A stretch of DNA of 64,000 nucleotides from Methanococcoides sp052057775 (GTDB taxonomy: Archaea > Halobacteriota > Methanosarcinia > Methanosarcinales > Methanosarcinaceae). The stretch lies in assembly GCF_052057775.1 (NCBI RefSeq), contig NZ_CP195121.1, forward strand, positions 372,001-436,000. The letters run 5' to 3'. Position numbers and translations under genes: made by a program. Shown here one piece after another: positions 41,852-51,319 of the stretch. Position 1 is the first letter of the stretch, and the number at the start of each line of letters is the position of its first letter. The notes beneath the pieces were generated by a model. That model saw only the letters and a program-made list of their open reading frames with translations, was not told the DNA's origin and did not search any database.

Positions 41852-43285
41852 TCAAAAGATTGCGTTATTAATCACAAAACTTTTTTTGATCCTCTCACGC
41901 ACCATTCCTGGCTCGATGATCTTCCCGTCTATCGTAACCGGCTCGCCGCCAGCCAGTTTCCCAAACATGGGACCAGGAAGAACTCCCATCTTACGTGCGA
42001 GATCGGGGTTAAACCTATCATCCGTAATGCACAACACATTTTCATCGAAAATGTATTCAGTATCATAACGTTCTTTTAGTATTTTAATGCATTCATCTAT
42101 CATAAAGAGCAGGAAACCCTCTGCATCTTGCTTCCAGAAAGTGAAGAAGACATTTGATACTGTCGAATCATCCAATTCGAAATAAACCATATCCGAACTC
42201 TGAAGCACTTTCTTCAAAGCTTCAAGGTCCACGGATTTAGTAAGTTTAATCAGTTGGGGATCCACCTTTACCGTTGTAACGGCTACCTGATCCCGCCCCA
42301 TGCCAGTAGCCAGCTCATCCAGCTTATTCCTGATGCCTTCAGAGAACTTTACACGACCTGCAGGATCATGATCCCTGACCTTGTCCAGAAAGGTCAGGAA
42401 ATAGTTAAAGGGAATACCCTTCATTTCCATGATATCACTCTCCCTGAAGATCTCAAGTCCTGATGCCTCGGCCAGGTCATTTATTTTCTTCCGGGCACCG
42501 GATGACATTGACTTCCTGTCACAGTACACAAGTTCTGCACCGGATTTCTCGACTGCCTGCCGGAAAAGTTTCCCGTCAACATGAGGAATTTGATAATCCG
42601 GGAAGTTGTGTCCGAAAGTTACATCAGAACCGAATATGAGATTTGTCTGTCTTGCTGCATAATGACCACCGCCAAAGCCGAGGGCCACAGGACATTTTTC
42701 CTGCTGCACTCCAAGAATAGCACTTGCAACAATAGCACCGGCATCGGGATCCACCCACTCCGATTCCGAGCTTCCGATCTCGGCATATACCGAAGGAACC
42801 TTCAGGTCCGAAGGACCGTGATGTGTTGATTCCATAGATACATCGTACCCGATCTCTCCTGCCTTTTCGGACATAGACAGGAGAATTGAACGCAAAGCAA
42901 AAGGAGCTGCCACTGCAAGCTCTCCGGGATTACCACCAAAATCGGCAGAGCCGGGATTACCAGTAAAATGTGATGTTAACAAACGCCTCCCATCAGCACT
43001 CCTGTGCTTTGAGGCAAAGATAATGAGATCACAGGGTATTCCCGCCTGCTTTAACTTCTCATCGATCCCGTCCTGATAGATGTGATGTTCTTTGACCTCA
43101 ACGATACGAAGATCGTCACTCTCATAGACCTCGGACACATCCTCGACCAGAGCCTGTGGTACCTCCAGTTGATCCCAGTCTCTTGATCTGAGCAAATGGC
43201 CTTTTATGTTCTGACCTGCCAGGTCAACAGTAGAACAGATTATGATTATGTTCGTAGAACTTTCCTTCTCGATAGTATTCTGCAT
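41852..43285 (-). CDS. dtdA: D-aminoacyl-tRNA deacylase, long DtdA form
   Basis: 477 residues from ATG 43285. The GEK1/DtdA core shows LIIFASKHRS, SADFGGNPGELAVAAPFALR (cited in part), MESTHHGPSDLKVPSVYAEIGSSE, and VALGFGGGHYAARQTNL with metal-binding histidines, plus FGHNFPDYQIPH. It removes D-amino acids from mischarged tRNA. Thermococcal versions have about 270 residues, so roughly 190 C-terminal residues here are an extension. I recall similar long forms in haloarchaea and Methanosarcinales. The extension has no motif I recognise. Confidence 0.93.
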   Translation of the reverse strand: MQNTIEKESSTNIIIICSTVDLAGQNIKGHLLRSRDWDQLEVPQALVEDVSEVYESDDLRIVEVKEHHIYQDGIDEKLKQAGIPCDLIIFASKHRSADGRRLLTSHFTGNPGSADFGGNPGELAVAAPFALRSILLSMSEKAGEIGYDVSMESTHHGPSDLKVPSVYAEIGSSESEWVDPDAGAIVASAILGVQQEKCPVALGFGGGHYAARQTNLIFGSDVTFGHNFPDYQIPHVDGKLFRQAVEKSGAELVYCDRKSMSSGARKKINDLAEASGLEIFRESDIMEMKGIPFNYFLTFLDKVRDHDPAGRVKFSEGIRNKLDELATGMGRDQVAVTTVKVDPQLIKLTKSVDLEALKKVLQSSDMVYFELDDSTVSNVFFTFWKQDAEGFLLFMIDECIKILKERYDTEYIFDENVLCITDDRFNPDLARKMGVLPGPMFGKLAGGEPVTIDGKIIEPGMVRERIKKSFVINNAIF

Positions 43286-43438
43286 GATCAAAGAACCCCA
43301 GTAGTGAGTTGGTTTTTAGATCCGGTCATGGATATCAGGCAATGTATAGCGCAATTAATAGCTCACAAACTTTCCACAACAACTACAATAGCACAACTAA
43401 TAACCTTTACCTCTCCCCAGATGACACGAAAGGAAATG

Positions 43439-44233
43439 TCATAACTTCACCATGTCAAATACCCACCTGCCGATCCCGGGAGCAACATTCCCGCACCGGC
43501 GGTAACCGGTCACATCAAGTCCCATCTCAGAACAATTCCCGATCACATCATCGATCTGCTCCCGTGCCTTGAACGTGTAAAAATGCAAATTCCCGCCACG
43601 CCTTACAAGAGGAAGGACCTCCCCCAGGAAGTCGTCCATACCGTAAGGAGTAGGAATGATCGCCCTGTCAAAATCAGCTTTCAGGAGGTTCCCTATGCAT
43701 GATGCATCTGCGAGGACAGGAGATATGTTGTCCTCCACATGGTTGAGCCGGATGTTAACCGCCAGCCACTTACAGGCCTCAGGGTTCTTTTCAAGTGCAA
43801 TCACGTTTGCACCCCTTGTTGCAGCAGGAATTGCAAAAGGACCTACACCGCAGAAGGGGACAAGCACATCCTCCCCTTCCCTGACCATTGAAGCAACCCT
43901 TTTTCTCTCAAAAGAGAGCCTTCCATTGAAAAAGACATCCTTCAGGTCCATCCTGTACCTGAAACCGAATTCCGAATGTGTCGTTAACGTGCTGTCACCG
44001 ATCAGAAGTTCGAAACCCGCAACCCGATGGTCGCCTTCCAGCTTCGTCACCTTGTTGAGCACTGACCTGATATTGCCTCTTTTTGAAGCGACATATTCTG
44101 CAACAGAGATCTTATGAGCCTTCAGTTCCGCAGGTATGGATACAACCGCAATATCCCCTATGACATCGAAACGCTTTGGGACCAGATGCAAGAGATCCTC
44201 AGGGATATCAGCAGGATATTTCAAGGACTTCAT
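43439..44233 (-). CDS. Trm5/Taw2-family class I SAM-dependent RNA transferase
   Basis: 264 residues. An N-terminal part with GDIAVVSIPAELKAHK and a linker THSEFGFRYRMDLKDVFFNGRLSFER (key part FRYRMDL) precede the SAM-binding VLVPFCGVGPFAIPAATRGANVIALEKNP. This is the Met-10-like arrangement of Trm5 (m1G37 methylation) and Taw2 (wyosine side-chain transfer). The acceptor-site motif reads RAIIPTPYGMDDFL rather than the NLP form expected for Trm5, so the exact tRNA-37 reaction is open. The gene stands between dtdA and the aldehyde dehydrogenase gene on one strand. Confidence 0.88.
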   Translation of the reverse strand: MKSLKYPADIPEDLLHLVPKRFDVIGDIAVVSIPAELKAHKISVAEYVASKRGNIRSVLNKVTKLEGDHRVAGFELLIGDSTLTTHSEFGFRYRMDLKDVFFNGRLSFERKRVASMVREGEDVLVPFCGVGPFAIPAATRGANVIALEKNPEACKWLAVNIRLNHVEDNISPVLADASCIGNLLKADFDRAIIPTPYGMDDFLGEVLPLVRRGGNLHFYTFKAREQIDDVIGNCSEMGLDVTGYRRCGNVAPGIGRWVFDMVKL

Positions 44234-44276
44234 TGGAACACTTCCGGATATGCATTAAATAAAACAATGGGACGCA

Positions 44277-45641
44277 TCAGTACACTCTTGTGGACTTGAT
44301 GTTCATGAACTCATAGAAGCCGAACCTTGAAAGTTCCCGTCCAATGCCACTCTTCTTGACACCACCAAAAGGCATGTTCGCCTGAGGCCTGAAAAAGCCA
44401 TTCACGCCAACAACGCCGGCCTCGATCTGGCAGGCAATTGAGGATGCCTTCACTTCATCAGAGCTCCAGACACTGGCACCCAGACCAAACTCAGATGCAT
44501 TCGCTATCTTCAAAGCCTCGGCCTCATCCCTGACCGAGATGATAGGAGCTATCGGCCCGAACGTCTCGTTCTTCATGACCCCCATTTCCGGGGTCACGTT
44601 CGTGAGCACGACAGGTGAGAAGTAGTAACCCTCACCCTCCAGACGGCCACCCTCAAGTAACACCTTTGCACCCATTGAGACTGCCTCCCTGACCTGTTCT
44701 TCAAGCAGTTCGACCTGTTCCCCGCTCACAAGCGGCCCAAGGTCTGTTTCAGGATCCAGGGGGTCACCAAGCTTAAGGGCACGCGTCTTCTCCACAAACA
44801 GGGAAGTGAACTCATCCACTACAGACTCTGCAACAATGAAGCGTTTGGAAGATATGCAGGTCTGACCCGTGTTGATAAAACGACCTGAAACACCTACCTT
44901 TGCAGCCTCCTCGAGATCAGCATCTTCCAGTACGATGAAAGGATCACTGCCACCAAGCTCAAGGACACATTTTTTCATGTTCCTCCCGGCAGCTTCAGCA
45001 ACCTTCTGACCTGAAGGAAGGCTGCCGGTGAACGATACAGCTGCGATCTCCGGCCTTGAGATCAGAGAGGATGCAGTGGCACCGTCCACAAGAAGCGTCT
45101 GGAAAACACCCTCCGGAACACCCGCCTTCTCAAAGACCTCCTGGATCTTAAGCGCACACATTGGTACATAGCTGGAGTGTTTCAGCACCATTGTGTTCCC
45201 GCCTGCAAGCACATGAGAAGCAGCACTCAGTACCTGCCAGAGAGGGAAGTTCCAGGGCTTGATGGCAAGTATTACCCCCATGGGCTCAAATGATATCAGG
45301 GCCGAAGGGTCACCATCCACAACATCAGGCTCAAGAAGTGACTCTATGTTCTGTGCAAAGTAGTCGAACATGGTAGCGCATTTCTCAACCTCGGGAAGAG
45401 CCTGTTTTATGGGTTTACCCATCTCCTTTGTAATGGTCTCTGCAAGATCCTGCTTGTCCTTTCGAAGTACATCAGCAACCTCTTCAAGATAGACAGCCCG
45501 CTCCGCAGCAGCCAGTGACCTCCATTCAAGAAATGTTTCACTCGCTTTTTTGAGGATAGTATCAACTTCTTCAGGAGAGTTCATCCCGAACTCACCATTG
45601 ACCTTCCCTGTAGCGGGGTTTACTGATATCATCGTATTCAT
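44277..45641 (-). CDS. NAD(P)-dependent aldehyde dehydrogenase (succinate-semialdehyde dehydrogenase-like)
   Basis: 454 residues from ATG 45641. A TATA-like CTTATATCAAA lies about 25 bases upstream, so the mRNA may be leaderless; the frame extends further to 45722 but with no support. Motifs: PWNFPLWQVL, the cofactor-binding SFTGSLPSGQKV, the general-base LELGGSDPF, and the catalytic cysteine in NTGQTCISSKRF. The C-terminus MPFGGVKKSGIGRELSRFGFYEFMN is typical of the succinate-semialdehyde/GabD-like group. The substrate in a methanogen is not clear. Confidence 0.92.
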   Translation of the reverse strand: MNTMISVNPATGKVNGEFGMNSPEEVDTILKKASETFLEWRSLAAAERAVYLEEVADVLRKDKQDLAETITKEMGKPIKQALPEVEKCATMFDYFAQNIESLLEPDVVDGDPSALISFEPMGVILAIKPWNFPLWQVLSAASHVLAGGNTMVLKHSSYVPMCALKIQEVFEKAGVPEGVFQTLLVDGATASSLISRPEIAAVSFTGSLPSGQKVAEAAGRNMKKCVLELGGSDPFIVLEDADLEEAAKVGVSGRFINTGQTCISSKRFIVAESVVDEFTSLFVEKTRALKLGDPLDPETDLGPLVSGEQVELLEEQVREAVSMGAKVLLEGGRLEGEGYYFSPVVLTNVTPEMGVMKNETFGPIAPIISVRDEAEALKIANASEFGLGASVWSSDEVKASSIACQIEAGVVGVNGFFRPQANMPFGGVKKSGIGRELSRFGFYEFMNIKSTRVY

Positions 45642-45836
45642 GGTTGGGTAATTGTTACTGATTTGATATAAGAGAGGCGGATTTGGAACTGGCAATGCCA
45701 GGATGTAAACTTTGGACTTCATAGAACATCACATAAGGCCAGAACGTAATGGTTCATAAAAAGAAGGCAGACACATAGATCATCCAGAAAAGGCCAACCA
45801 CATACCTATAAATGCACATACTTCAAATATAACTTC

Positions 45837-46763
45837 ATGAAGCAATTACTTGACACAGCAGAGAAGATCAGGACGATGGAGATACGTGGAGCAGGAAGGA
45901 TAGCTGAAGCCGCTTCTGCTGCACTCCGTGATTATGTGATAGACCTGAAAGTCACCAACATAAAGGATTTCAACAAAAAGGTGGACGAAGCTGCCAACAT
46001 ACTTATCCAGACACGCCCCACAGCCGTATCACTTCCAAATGCGGTCCAGATCACAAAACGCCACAGTGCCGATGATGTTGCAGGAGCAAGGGAAGAGATC
46101 ATACGCAACGCAGATGTGTTCCTCAAACAGGCAGGAGAAGCCCTTGAGAGAATGGGCAGGATCGGTGCCAAAAGGATACATGACGGCGATGTCATCATGA
46201 CACACTGCAACTCCCATGCAGCACTATCTGTAATATCCACAGCCTTCAAACAGGGAAAGGACATCTCGGTAATTGCCACCGAATCACGCCCAAGGAGACA
46301 GGGATTCATAACCATAAGGGAACTGAACGATTATGGCATACCCACCACACTGATCGTGGATTCCGCTGTCAGGTACTGCATGAAGGAGGTCGACACAGTA
46401 ATAGTCGGGGCTGATGCCATAACCGTCAATGGAGCCCTTGTGAACAAGGTAGGGACCTCCCAGCTGGCACATGCAGCACACGAGGCAAGGAAGAACGTGC
46501 TGAGCGTTGCCGAGACATTTAAGTTCAGTCCGAACACCATCCTCGGAGATATGATCGATATAGAGGAGAGGTCAGCAGAGGAAGTAATTGATCAGGAGAT
46601 ACTTGCAGCACTTCCAAACGTGAAGGTAAAAAATCCCGCATTCGACATCACTCCTGCCGAATACATCGATCTGATCATCACCGAGGTCGGGGCTTTCCCT
46701 CCACAAATGGCATACACCATCATCAAGGAACATCTCGGATGGGAGCTCTCACATATGGGATAA
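45837..46763 (+). CDS. Ribose-1,5-bisphosphate isomerase
   Basis: 308 residues of the eIF-2B-like isomerase family. Catalytic features are MTHCNSHAALSV (active-site Cys), ESRPRRQG and VIVGADAITVNGALVNKVGTSQLA (active-site Asp). R15P isomerase makes ribulose-1,5-bisphosphate for archaeal type III RuBisCO in AMP recycling. A translation initiation factor eIF-2B role was an older label for such proteins. AMP phosphorylase and RuBisCO genes are not in this window. It is divergent from the aldehyde dehydrogenase gene with about 195 bases between. Confidence 0.92.
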   Translation: MKQLLDTAEKIRTMEIRGAGRIAEAASAALRDYVIDLKVTNIKDFNKKVDEAANILIQTRPTAVSLPNAVQITKRHSADDVAGAREEIIRNADVFLKQAGEALERMGRIGAKRIHDGDVIMTHCNSHAALSVISTAFKQGKDISVIATESRPRRQGFITIRELNDYGIPTTLIVDSAVRYCMKEVDTVIVGADAITVNGALVNKVGTSQLAHAAHEARKNVLSVAETFKFSPNTILGDMIDIEERSAEEVIDQEILAALPNVKVKNPAFDITPAEYIDLIITEVGAFPPQMAYTIIKEHLGWELSHMG

Positions 46764-46885
46764 GGAGTAACGAAAAAACTAGCCCAATATTGAAGATAAA
46801 AGATATCAATGATATCAAAGTGATCGATAAAAGGTCACTTCTTTTTTTTACACTAATTCAGAAAAGAAAAAGGCCTGACCGCCGA

Positions 46886-48154
46886 TCACTCGACGATCAT
46901 TCCAACCGGGCTATCCTCATAATAGCTTGCCAGTTGCTTTACAGTGTCTTTTGAGAATGTTTCCTCTGTGCCGAAAAGTATGCTCGAGAGGGATGGCCTG
47001 TTAATGTAATATACTGTCGCCTCACCTTCGATACCTCCAAGCTCGGCAGCTGCATCGATGGCATCATACAGGTTTCCAAAGTCATCGATCAAACCGAGCT
47101 CTTTTGCATCCGCAGCGATATAGACACGACCATCGGCGATATCCTTAACCTCGCTCTTTGTCATGTTCCGGTGCTCTGCAACACTGGTGATGAACAGGTC
47201 ATAGACCTTTAGAACCACAGTGTCAGCATACTCCTTCTCCTCGGAGGAAAGGCCTCTCCAGTCGCCACCCATATCCTTGAACTCGCCGGACTTCGCGACG
47301 TAGAACTCTATGCCTTCATTATCATAATACTCCGAGCGGTTCGTGTAGATACCGATCACACCTATACTTCCGGTTACGGAAGAAGGATTTGCCAGGATAA
47401 GGTCGGCAGGTGCGGAAATATGATAAGCGGCACTTGCAGCCACATCACCCATGGAAACCACCACAGGGATACCCTGAGCCTGCACATTCTCTATCTCGGT
47501 AATTATCTCCTCGGCAGCTGCCGGGGATCCGCCTCCGCTGTTCACCCTCAGGACTATGGCCTTAACACTTTCATCTGCTGCCGCTTCACGCAGGCTGTTG
47601 CATATATCCTCGGATGTTGCATACCCAAAACCTGAAGGGAGGTTGCCCGTAAGCATTGTTCCCTGGACATAGATCACTGCGACCTTATCATTGGAAGTAT
47701 AGATCTCTCCGCCAAAGGACAGATAGATGACCGCAAAACTTCCACCGATGATAAGCATCAAAGCGATGAACAATGCAGAATACTGCAATTTGTGGCTCTT
47801 TTTTGGAGCCTTAGGAGGCTCTGTTGCCCTCTCCGGAGAGATTTTGGGCTCACTTGCAGCCTTTACTTCCTCTGCAGCCTTTGCCCCTGTACTCCCTGCA
47901 GTCTCTTCACTGACCTCTACAGGAGGATTGTATCCCACGATCTCATCTTCCGACAACTCACCTGAAGGTACAACGACACTGCCCGTCAGGTCACCGTCCT
48001 CATGAGCCCTGTCCAGTATCTCCGTGTAATCGGGTTCCGGGGTCATCTCAAATGCCCCGAGGTCCGGTACCTCCTCGGTAGATTCTATCAGAACCTCTTC
48101 ACGAAGCTCCTCAGTATCATCTTTCCTGTTAACGGGTTCTTCAATATCGGTCAT
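46886..48154 (-). CDS. sppA: Signal peptide peptidase SppA (S49 family)
   Basis: 422 residues from ATG 48154; AGAGGT lies 6-10 bases upstream. The first ~120 residues are an acidic, probably disordered cytosolic region rich in Glu/Pro. One membrane segment (LQYSALFIALMLIIGGSFAVIYL) places the protease outside. The S49 core has VNSGGGSPAAAEEI, the nucleophile serine in VSMGDVAASAAYH, the SVTGSIGVIG turn, and the catalytic-lysine region YVAKSGEFKDMG. It degrades leftover signal peptides or membrane proteins. The long acidic N-terminus is an uncommon addition. Confidence 0.93.
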   Translation of the reverse strand: MTDIEEPVNRKDDTEELREEVLIESTEEVPDLGAFEMTPEPDYTEILDRAHEDGDLTGSVVVPSGELSEDEIVGYNPPVEVSEETAGSTGAKAAEEVKAASEPKISPERATEPPKAPKKSHKLQYSALFIALMLIIGGSFAVIYLSFGGEIYTSNDKVAVIYVQGTMLTGNLPSGFGYATSEDICNSLREAAADESVKAIVLRVNSGGGSPAAAEEIITEIENVQAQGIPVVVSMGDVAASAAYHISAPADLILANPSSVTGSIGVIGIYTNRSEYYDNEGIEFYVAKSGEFKDMGGDWRGLSSEEKEYADTVVLKVYDLFITSVAEHRNMTKSEVKDIADGRVYIAADAKELGLIDDFGNLYDAIDAAAELGGIEGEATVYYINRPSLSSILFGTEETFSKDTVKQLASYYEDSPVGMIVE

Positions 48155-48285
48155 CCAATACCTCTGATATATATTGTAGATTGGCGTGAACATTCAAAAA
48201 GCTTCTCTTAAGGGATTAAATAAGCGAAATATATTTTATTATTGCAGACCATGCAAAAGGAAACTAATGATTATGGAGATACAAG

Positions 48286-50331
48286 ATGTCCAAATTCCCA
48301 TCAGATAAACCGGTCCTCGTAACATGCGGACTGCCATATGCAAATGGAAAGGCTCACGTCGGCCATTTGCGTACCTATATCCCCGCAGATATTTTCACAA
48401 GGTCCCTCAAAAAAACAGGACAGGAGGTTACTTTCGTATGTGGTTCCGATACCCACGGAACCCCTATCGTATTCAATGCGGAAGAACTGAACACCACACC
48501 AAAGGAGCTCATCAAGATATACCACAAGCATTTCGATGAGACCTTCAAGCAGATGGGTGTGCTGTTCGATGCATTCGGCACCACCGATGACCCTACGAAT
48601 CACAACCGTACCACTGACATCGTAAACAAGCTTATCGAGAACGGTTATGTGTTCCCGAAGACCATCGAGATCGCATACTGCCCTTCATGTGACCGTTTCC
48701 TCCCTGACAGGTATGTGAAAGGAACATGCCCCCACTGTAAGGAAGAGGCAAGGGGAGATGAGTGCGACCAGGGATGCGGAAAGCATCTTGAACCGGGAGA
48801 ACTTGAGAACCCCACCTGCACTACATGTGGCGGACCTGCAGAATACAGGAAGCAGGAGCACTTCTTCTTCAGGCTTTCCGAGTTCAAGGACTTCCTGATA
48901 GAGCATCTGGAAAAGCTTGAGGGAACGCTCAATGCAAGGAACTATGCACTGGGATGGATCAAGCAGGAGCTGACCGACTGGTGCATCACAAGGAACCTTG
49001 ACTGGGGAGTGCGCTTCCCGGGCCACGATGATCTTGTGGTCTACGTGTGGGTGGATGCACCTATCGGATACATCGCATTCACCGAGGAATGGGCAGAGGC
49101 AAACAATGAGAGCTGGGAGAAATTCTGGAAAGAAGATTCACGCATCGTTCACTTCATCGGCGGAGATATCATATACCATCACTGTATCTTCTGGCCGGCC
49201 ATGCTCAAGGGTGCTGGATACAGCCAGCCCTGGGCAGTTGTCGCATCCGGAATGGTGAAGATCGAGGACAGGACGTTCTCAAAAAGCCGCGGATATGTCG
49301 TCTGGGTAGGTGAGGACTACCTTGACCACGGATTCCACCCGGACCTGCTACGCTACTACCTGGCAAGCTACACCTCACACACCAAGGAACTGAACTTCTC
49401 ATGGAAGGTCTTCCAGGACAAGGTCAACACTGAACTTGTAGGTGTATTCGGGAACTTCCTCTACAGGACCCTCCTGTTCACACACAAGAACTTCGAGGAG
49501 ATCCCTGCAGGCGAGATCAGGCAGGAAACACTTGACGAGATCGATTCGACCATCGAAGCTGGAAAAGATGCAATGGAGAACTATGAGTTCAAGAAATATG
49601 CAGATGCTGCCATGGCACTTGCATCATACGGAAACAGCTACTTCCAGTCCAATGAACCATGGAAGCTCATAAAAGAGAACAAGGACGCATGCGGAGAGGT
49701 TGTTGCAAACTGCATACAGATCGCAAAGGCACTGTGCCTGCTCTTTGAACCGATCCTGCCAGGCAAGATGGAAGATGCATGGAAGCAGATCGGAATGGAC
49801 ACGGATGTGCACGCAGCAGGATACGATGAAGCCACAGTGCTCATAAAAGCTGGCACACCACTTGAAGGACCATCCATCCTCTTTGAGAAGATAGAGGATG
49901 AGAAGACCGAGCAGATGGAAGCTATCGCATCTGCAAGGGTCAGGGAAGCAATTGCAAAACAGAGTGGCAAGGAAGAAAAAGAAGAACCTAAGGAGATGAA
50001 AGAACTGATCACATTCGACGACTTTTCAAAACTTGACCTCAGGATAGGAACCATCGTTTCCGCTGAGGAGATAAAGAAATCCAAGAAACTGCTCAAGCTG
50101 CAGGTCGACCTTGGCGAGGAAGCACCACGCCAGATCGTAGCCGGCATCAAGGAGTCACACCCACCTGAGGAGCTCCCTGGCAAGCAGGTCCTTGTACTTG
50201 CAAACCTTGCACCAGCAAAGCTCTGCGGAGTGGAGTCAAACGGAATGGTACTTGCAGGGACCGACGAGGACGGAAAGGCAATCCTGTTGCAGCCTGAGAA
50301 GGAGACAGGTGCCGGAAACGGCATAATGTGA
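48286..50331 (+). CDS. metG: Methionyl-tRNA synthetase with C-terminal tRNA-binding domain
   Basis: 681 residues. The HIGH-class motif is PYANGKAHVGHL, and the KMSKS loop reads FSKSRG. A double zinc knuckle is visible (CPSCDRFLP, GTCPHC, CDQGCGKHL, PTCTTCGG). The anticodon-binding helical domain follows. From about residue 575 an EMAP-II/Arc1p-type OB-fold domain appears (FDDFSKLDLRIGTIVSAEEI and SNGMVLAGTDEDGK), which increases tRNA affinity and dimerises. The gene is monocistronic and divergent from sppA. Confidence 0.97.
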   Translation: MSKFPSDKPVLVTCGLPYANGKAHVGHLRTYIPADIFTRSLKKTGQEVTFVCGSDTHGTPIVFNAEELNTTPKELIKIYHKHFDETFKQMGVLFDAFGTTDDPTNHNRTTDIVNKLIENGYVFPKTIEIAYCPSCDRFLPDRYVKGTCPHCKEEARGDECDQGCGKHLEPGELENPTCTTCGGPAEYRKQEHFFFRLSEFKDFLIEHLEKLEGTLNARNYALGWIKQELTDWCITRNLDWGVRFPGHDDLVVYVWVDAPIGYIAFTEEWAEANNESWEKFWKEDSRIVHFIGGDIIYHHCIFWPAMLKGAGYSQPWAVVASGMVKIEDRTFSKSRGYVVWVGEDYLDHGFHPDLLRYYLASYTSHTKELNFSWKVFQDKVNTELVGVFGNFLYRTLLFTHKNFEEIPAGEIRQETLDEIDSTIEAGKDAMENYEFKKYADAAMALASYGNSYFQSNEPWKLIKENKDACGEVVANCIQIAKALCLLFEPILPGKMEDAWKQIGMDTDVHAAGYDEATVLIKAGTPLEGPSILFEKIEDEKTEQMEAIASARVREAIAKQSGKEEKEEPKEMKELITFDDFSKLDLRIGTIVSAEEIKKSKKLLKLQVDLGEEAPRQIVAGIKESHPPEELPGKQVLVLANLAPAKLCGVESNGMVLAGTDEDGKAILLQPEKETGAGNGIM

Positions 50332-50404
50332 TCATACAATCAGATTTGTTAAAATAAGTAAATTCAAAAACTGTAAAAAACAAAAAAAGGAGAATATTCT
50401 CCTT

Positions 50405-50923
50405 TTATTTCTCCATCAGCATCTCAAGATAGGATGTCCTGATGGAATCCTCTTTTTTTAATCCGATGCTTTCAAGGAATTCGAACAACCGTTCCCTGTG
50501 AGAGTCAACATCCGAGTCTGCCACGGACTCCACTTCCACGAACTCTCCAAGACCATCAACCGAATCAAGGCAGATGGTTATGTCTTCGTATCTGTAGATA
50601 TCGCGTGTCTTTTTTACAATACCGGATTCAAAAAAACCAAGGGAGACAAGAATGCCCTTCGCAGCCTCCCCGTCCACAGGAGTCTCGAACTCCTCCCTTG
50701 TCTTGGAAACGCTGTCGAGCTTCCTGCCCTTGTAGGTCATGCGCGTGCCGCCATTGACACTGCGCAATCTCAATGCTTCGTCGGTCTTAGCGAAATCACG
50801 ATGAGGTGCATTGTAATACACATCAAGGTGATCTTCAGTGCGGACCTTGTGCGCACCCATTTCCAGTATCCTGTCCCTGACAGGACCATGGTCGGCACGC
50901 ACTTTGATCTCGATCTCTATCAT
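50405..50923 (-). CDS. CYTH-domain protein (CyaB-type, class IV adenylate cyclase-like)
   Basis: 172 residues. The N-terminal ExExK signature reads MIEIEIKV, followed by RTEDHLDVYYNAP, ALRLRSVNGGTRMTYKG and CLDSVDGLGEFVEVE with the paired acidic metal ligands of the CYTH tunnel. Archaeal members are often triphosphatases or of unknown activity; an adenylate cyclase role is not proven. The start is one base from the end of the DUF35 gene (a single intervening base), so the gene may belong to the mevalonate cluster transcript, although its functional link is unclear. Confidence 0.9.
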   Translation of the reverse strand: MIEIEIKVRADHGPVRDRILEMGAHKVRTEDHLDVYYNAPHRDFAKTDEALRLRSVNGGTRMTYKGRKLDSVSKTREEFETPVDGEAAKGILVSLGFFESGIVKKTRDIYRYEDITICLDSVDGLGEFVEVESVADSDVDSHRERLFEFLESIGLKKEDSIRTSYLEMLMEK

Positions 50924-50924
50924 C

Positions 50925-51314
50925 TTATGCAGGGACGTACTTGGTTCCGTAGTAGATCATACCCTTGTCACCGCCCTCACCGAGCTTCCTGAACACCGGT
51001 CTGACCCTCATTCCTATCTGAACGTCCTCAGGTTTGCAGACGATCTGTGAAGTGAACCTTGGACCCTCGTCCAGCTGGACAATGCCAAGTACATAAGGAG
51101 CCTGGTGCTCAAAGCCTTCTGCTGCTGTGTGGATGACAGTGTAGGTCACGATCTCTCCGGGACCGGAGAACTTGTGTGACTCGATCTCACCATCACGCCT
51201 GCATTTGGGGCATACGTTACGTGGAGGATAATAGTATGTATCACAGGTCTTGCAGTGTGTTCCCACAAGGTTGTACCTGTGGATCTGCTTTCTCCAGAAT
51301 CTTGCTACAGACAT
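50925..51314 (-). CDS. DUF35 zinc-ribbon/OB-fold protein of the acetoacetyl-CoA thiolase/HMG-CoA synthase complex
   Basis: 129 residues from ATG 51314, with GAGGTG six bases upstream; a GTG at 51323 overlaps the thiolase stop. It starts SVARFWRKQIHRYNL, the helix that inserts between the enzymes, then the zinc ribbon THCKTCDTYYYPPRNVCPKC. An OB fold follows (GEIVTYTVIHTAAEGF, YVLGIVQLDEGPRF). In archaea this protein bridges thiolase and HMG-CoA synthase so that acetoacetyl-CoA is channelled. Its position right after both partners supports that role. Confidence 0.94.
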   Translation of the reverse strand: MSVARFWRKQIHRYNLVGTHCKTCDTYYYPPRNVCPKCRRDGEIESHKFSGPGEIVTYTVIHTAAEGFEHQAPYVLGIVQLDEGPRFTSQIVCKPEDVQIGMRVRPVFRKLGEGGDKGMIYYGTKYVPA

Positions 51315-51319
51315 CGATA

